DNA from: Billgrantia campisalis
GTDB taxonomy: Bacteria; Pseudomonadota; Gammaproteobacteria; Pseudomonadales; Halomonadaceae
DNA: 64,000 nucleotides
Assembly: GCF_022341425.1 (NCBI RefSeq)
Contig: NZ_JABFUC010000005.1
Coordinates: 218,146 to 282,145, forward strand
Direction: 5' to 3'
Below the pieces are notes generated by a model, which was not told where the DNA came from, did not search any database, and saw nothing but the letters and a program-made list of their open reading frames with translations. The position numbers and the translations under genes were made by a program. Below, piece after piece: positions 63,034 through 64,000 of the stretch; positions within the stretch are counted from its first letter, which is position 1, and the number at the start of each line of letters is the position of its first letter.

Positions 63034-63091
63034 AGGGTCTGTCCCCGATTTCCCTAGGGTCTGTCCCCGATTTCCACTGTCCCCGATTTCC
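63034..63091. repeat. Tandem direct repeats of AGGGTCTGTCCCCGATTTCC
   Basis: Two full 20-base copies (63034-63053, 63056-63075) and a third, 15-base partial copy (63077-63091) lie just past hsdR, followed by CCGACAGGGAC, which is partly complementary. Such CTGTCCCCGATTT-type units resemble REP-like or insertion-edge repeats. They mark the boundary to the IS3-type element. Confidence 0.8.
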
Positions 63092-63180
63092 ACAAGCCGA
63101 CAGGGACGGATACCGACTAGCCGGAAAGGCAGCGGCGAGGCGGCGGTAGTTGTCAAGAAATCTGTCGCCTCTGAGTGCAT

Positions 63181-64000
63181 TCACGCGGCCTGTTTTTCTG
63201 GCTCGGACGTGGTGATCTGAAGCTCCCGCTCCGGGTTGAGCGAGACGGTGCCCACCGGCGCCCAGTTCCGGGTCTTCCCGCTCCAGCGGGCCGGGTTGGC
63301 CGCACGTGCCGCCTGATTGATGGCGTGGCGCTTGGCCAACACCTCAGCATCCTTGCCGGCATGGCGCTGTGCCGGCGTCACCAGGCGGATGCCGCTGTGG
63401 CGGTGCTCGTGGTTGTACCACTGCACGAAGCCATGCACCCACTGCCGGGCAGCCTCGATGGTGGCGAAGCCATCCACGGGGTAACAGGGCCGGTACTTGC
63501 AGGTGCGGAACAGCGACTCCGAATAGGGGTTGTCGTTGCTGACCCGCGGCCGGCTGAATGACGGGGTGATACCGAGGTCATGCATCTTCTCCAGCAGCGT
63601 GGCGCCCTTGAACGGGCTGCCGTTATCGGCGTGTAGCACCAAGGGCTGGTTGACCACCTTCTCGGCCAGCACGGCGCGCTCCAGTACGGTGCGCGAGTTG
63701 TGAGCCGACTCGGCCAGGAACACCTCCCAGCCGGTGATCTTGCGGCTGTAGATGTCGAGCATCATCACCAGGTAGTAGTGCTGCCCCTTGATGGGCCCGC
63801 CCATCCATGAACAATCCCACGTCCAGACCCGGTTCGGCGCGGTGGCATGGTAGGTCGTGGGACGTGCATGGCGCTTGGACGGCTTGGCGCGGCCCCGGTG
63901 CACCACCTCGCGGTGCTTGTGCAGCACGCGATAGATCGTCGAGGTCGAGGCCAGATAGCGCGCCTCGTCGTCGAACAGGCGCACGACGATCTGCTCTGGC
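63181..64000 (-). mobile_element. IS3-family insertion element, transposase orfB (partial, cut by the window edge)
   Basis: At least 273 residues of an integrase-core transposase run off the right edge; the frame continues past 63984 with VVRLFDDEARYL, so the start is outside. The DDE triad is visible: Asp in WTWDCSWMGG, Asp in LHADNGSPFKG, and Glu in NPYSESLFRTCKY. The FVQWYNHEHRHSGI segment is typical of IS3 OrfB. The orientation is minus, so the orfA frame and the left end would lie to the right of the window. The terminal inverted repeat was not identified, though TGTCAAGAAATCTGTC (from about 63151) is a candidate end. Confidence 0.88.

Overview
The window looks like chromosomal DNA of a high-GC, halotolerant gammaproteobacterium, most likely Halomonas or a close relative. 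This is an inference from gene content (BCCT compatible-solute carrier, FhuB/FhuF/TonB siderophore genes, ileX-type tRNA) and codon bias; no 16S rRNA gene is present. Housekeeping and metabolic genes fill roughly the first 48 kb. An accessory region begins at a tRNA-Ile2(CAU) gene at 48.4 kb and runs to the right edge.

Left part, 0-11.4 kb: L-serine dehydratase (sdaA); a five-gene branched-chain amino acid/amide-type ABC importer (livG-livF-binding protein-livH-livM); a LysR regulator divergent from the glutathione-dependent formaldehyde pathway (frmA-fghA); mtgA; and a convergent EamA exporter. From 11.5 to 21 kb come a DUF4168 secreted protein, a cNMP-binding/CBS/DUF294 signalling protein with a DEDD exonuclease, and three c-di-GMP genes: a degenerate phytochrome-GGDEF, a GAF-GGDEF-EAL and a PAS-GGDEF-EAL protein. 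From 21 to 26.4 kb come a BCCT transporter with a universal stress protein, a small Asp-Pro-Gly-Met repeat lipoprotein behind a sigma54-like promoter, a PQQ-type sugar dehydrogenase, a MITE-like element and an AEC permease.

Iron block, 26.5-47.7 kb: a Fur-box-preceded ferric-siderophore ABC importer on the + strand is followed by an ABC exporter. A long minus-strand siderophore locus then encodes a PLP decarboxylase, an amine N-hydroxylase, an MFS exporter, a fused acyltransferase/NIS synthetase (BibC/DesCD type), a FecI-like sigma factor, FhuF, an AraC regulator, a TonB receptor and FhuC-FhuD-FhuB. The order fits synthesis, export, uptake and reductive release of a bisucaberin/desferrioxamine-like dihydroxamate. 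Fur-like boxes lie before the first gene, before fecI and before fhuF.

Accessory region, 48.4-64 kb: the 3' half of the tRNA gene is repeated twice downstream (49836-49880 and 52767-52812), so the tRNA is the head of a tandem array of two small att-flanked islets with no integrase in the window. Islet 1 carries a zeta-toxin-like ATPase with its small partner, a decayed hsdM start and a transposase scrap. Islet 2 carries a di-heme cytochrome and an AttH/CrtC-fold protein. Beyond the last repeat lies a type I restriction-modification locus (hsdM, AlbA_2 protein, hsdS, a GIY-YIG remnant, an AT-rich membrane ORF, an SRAP protein, hsdR). The window ends inside an IS3-family transposase gene.
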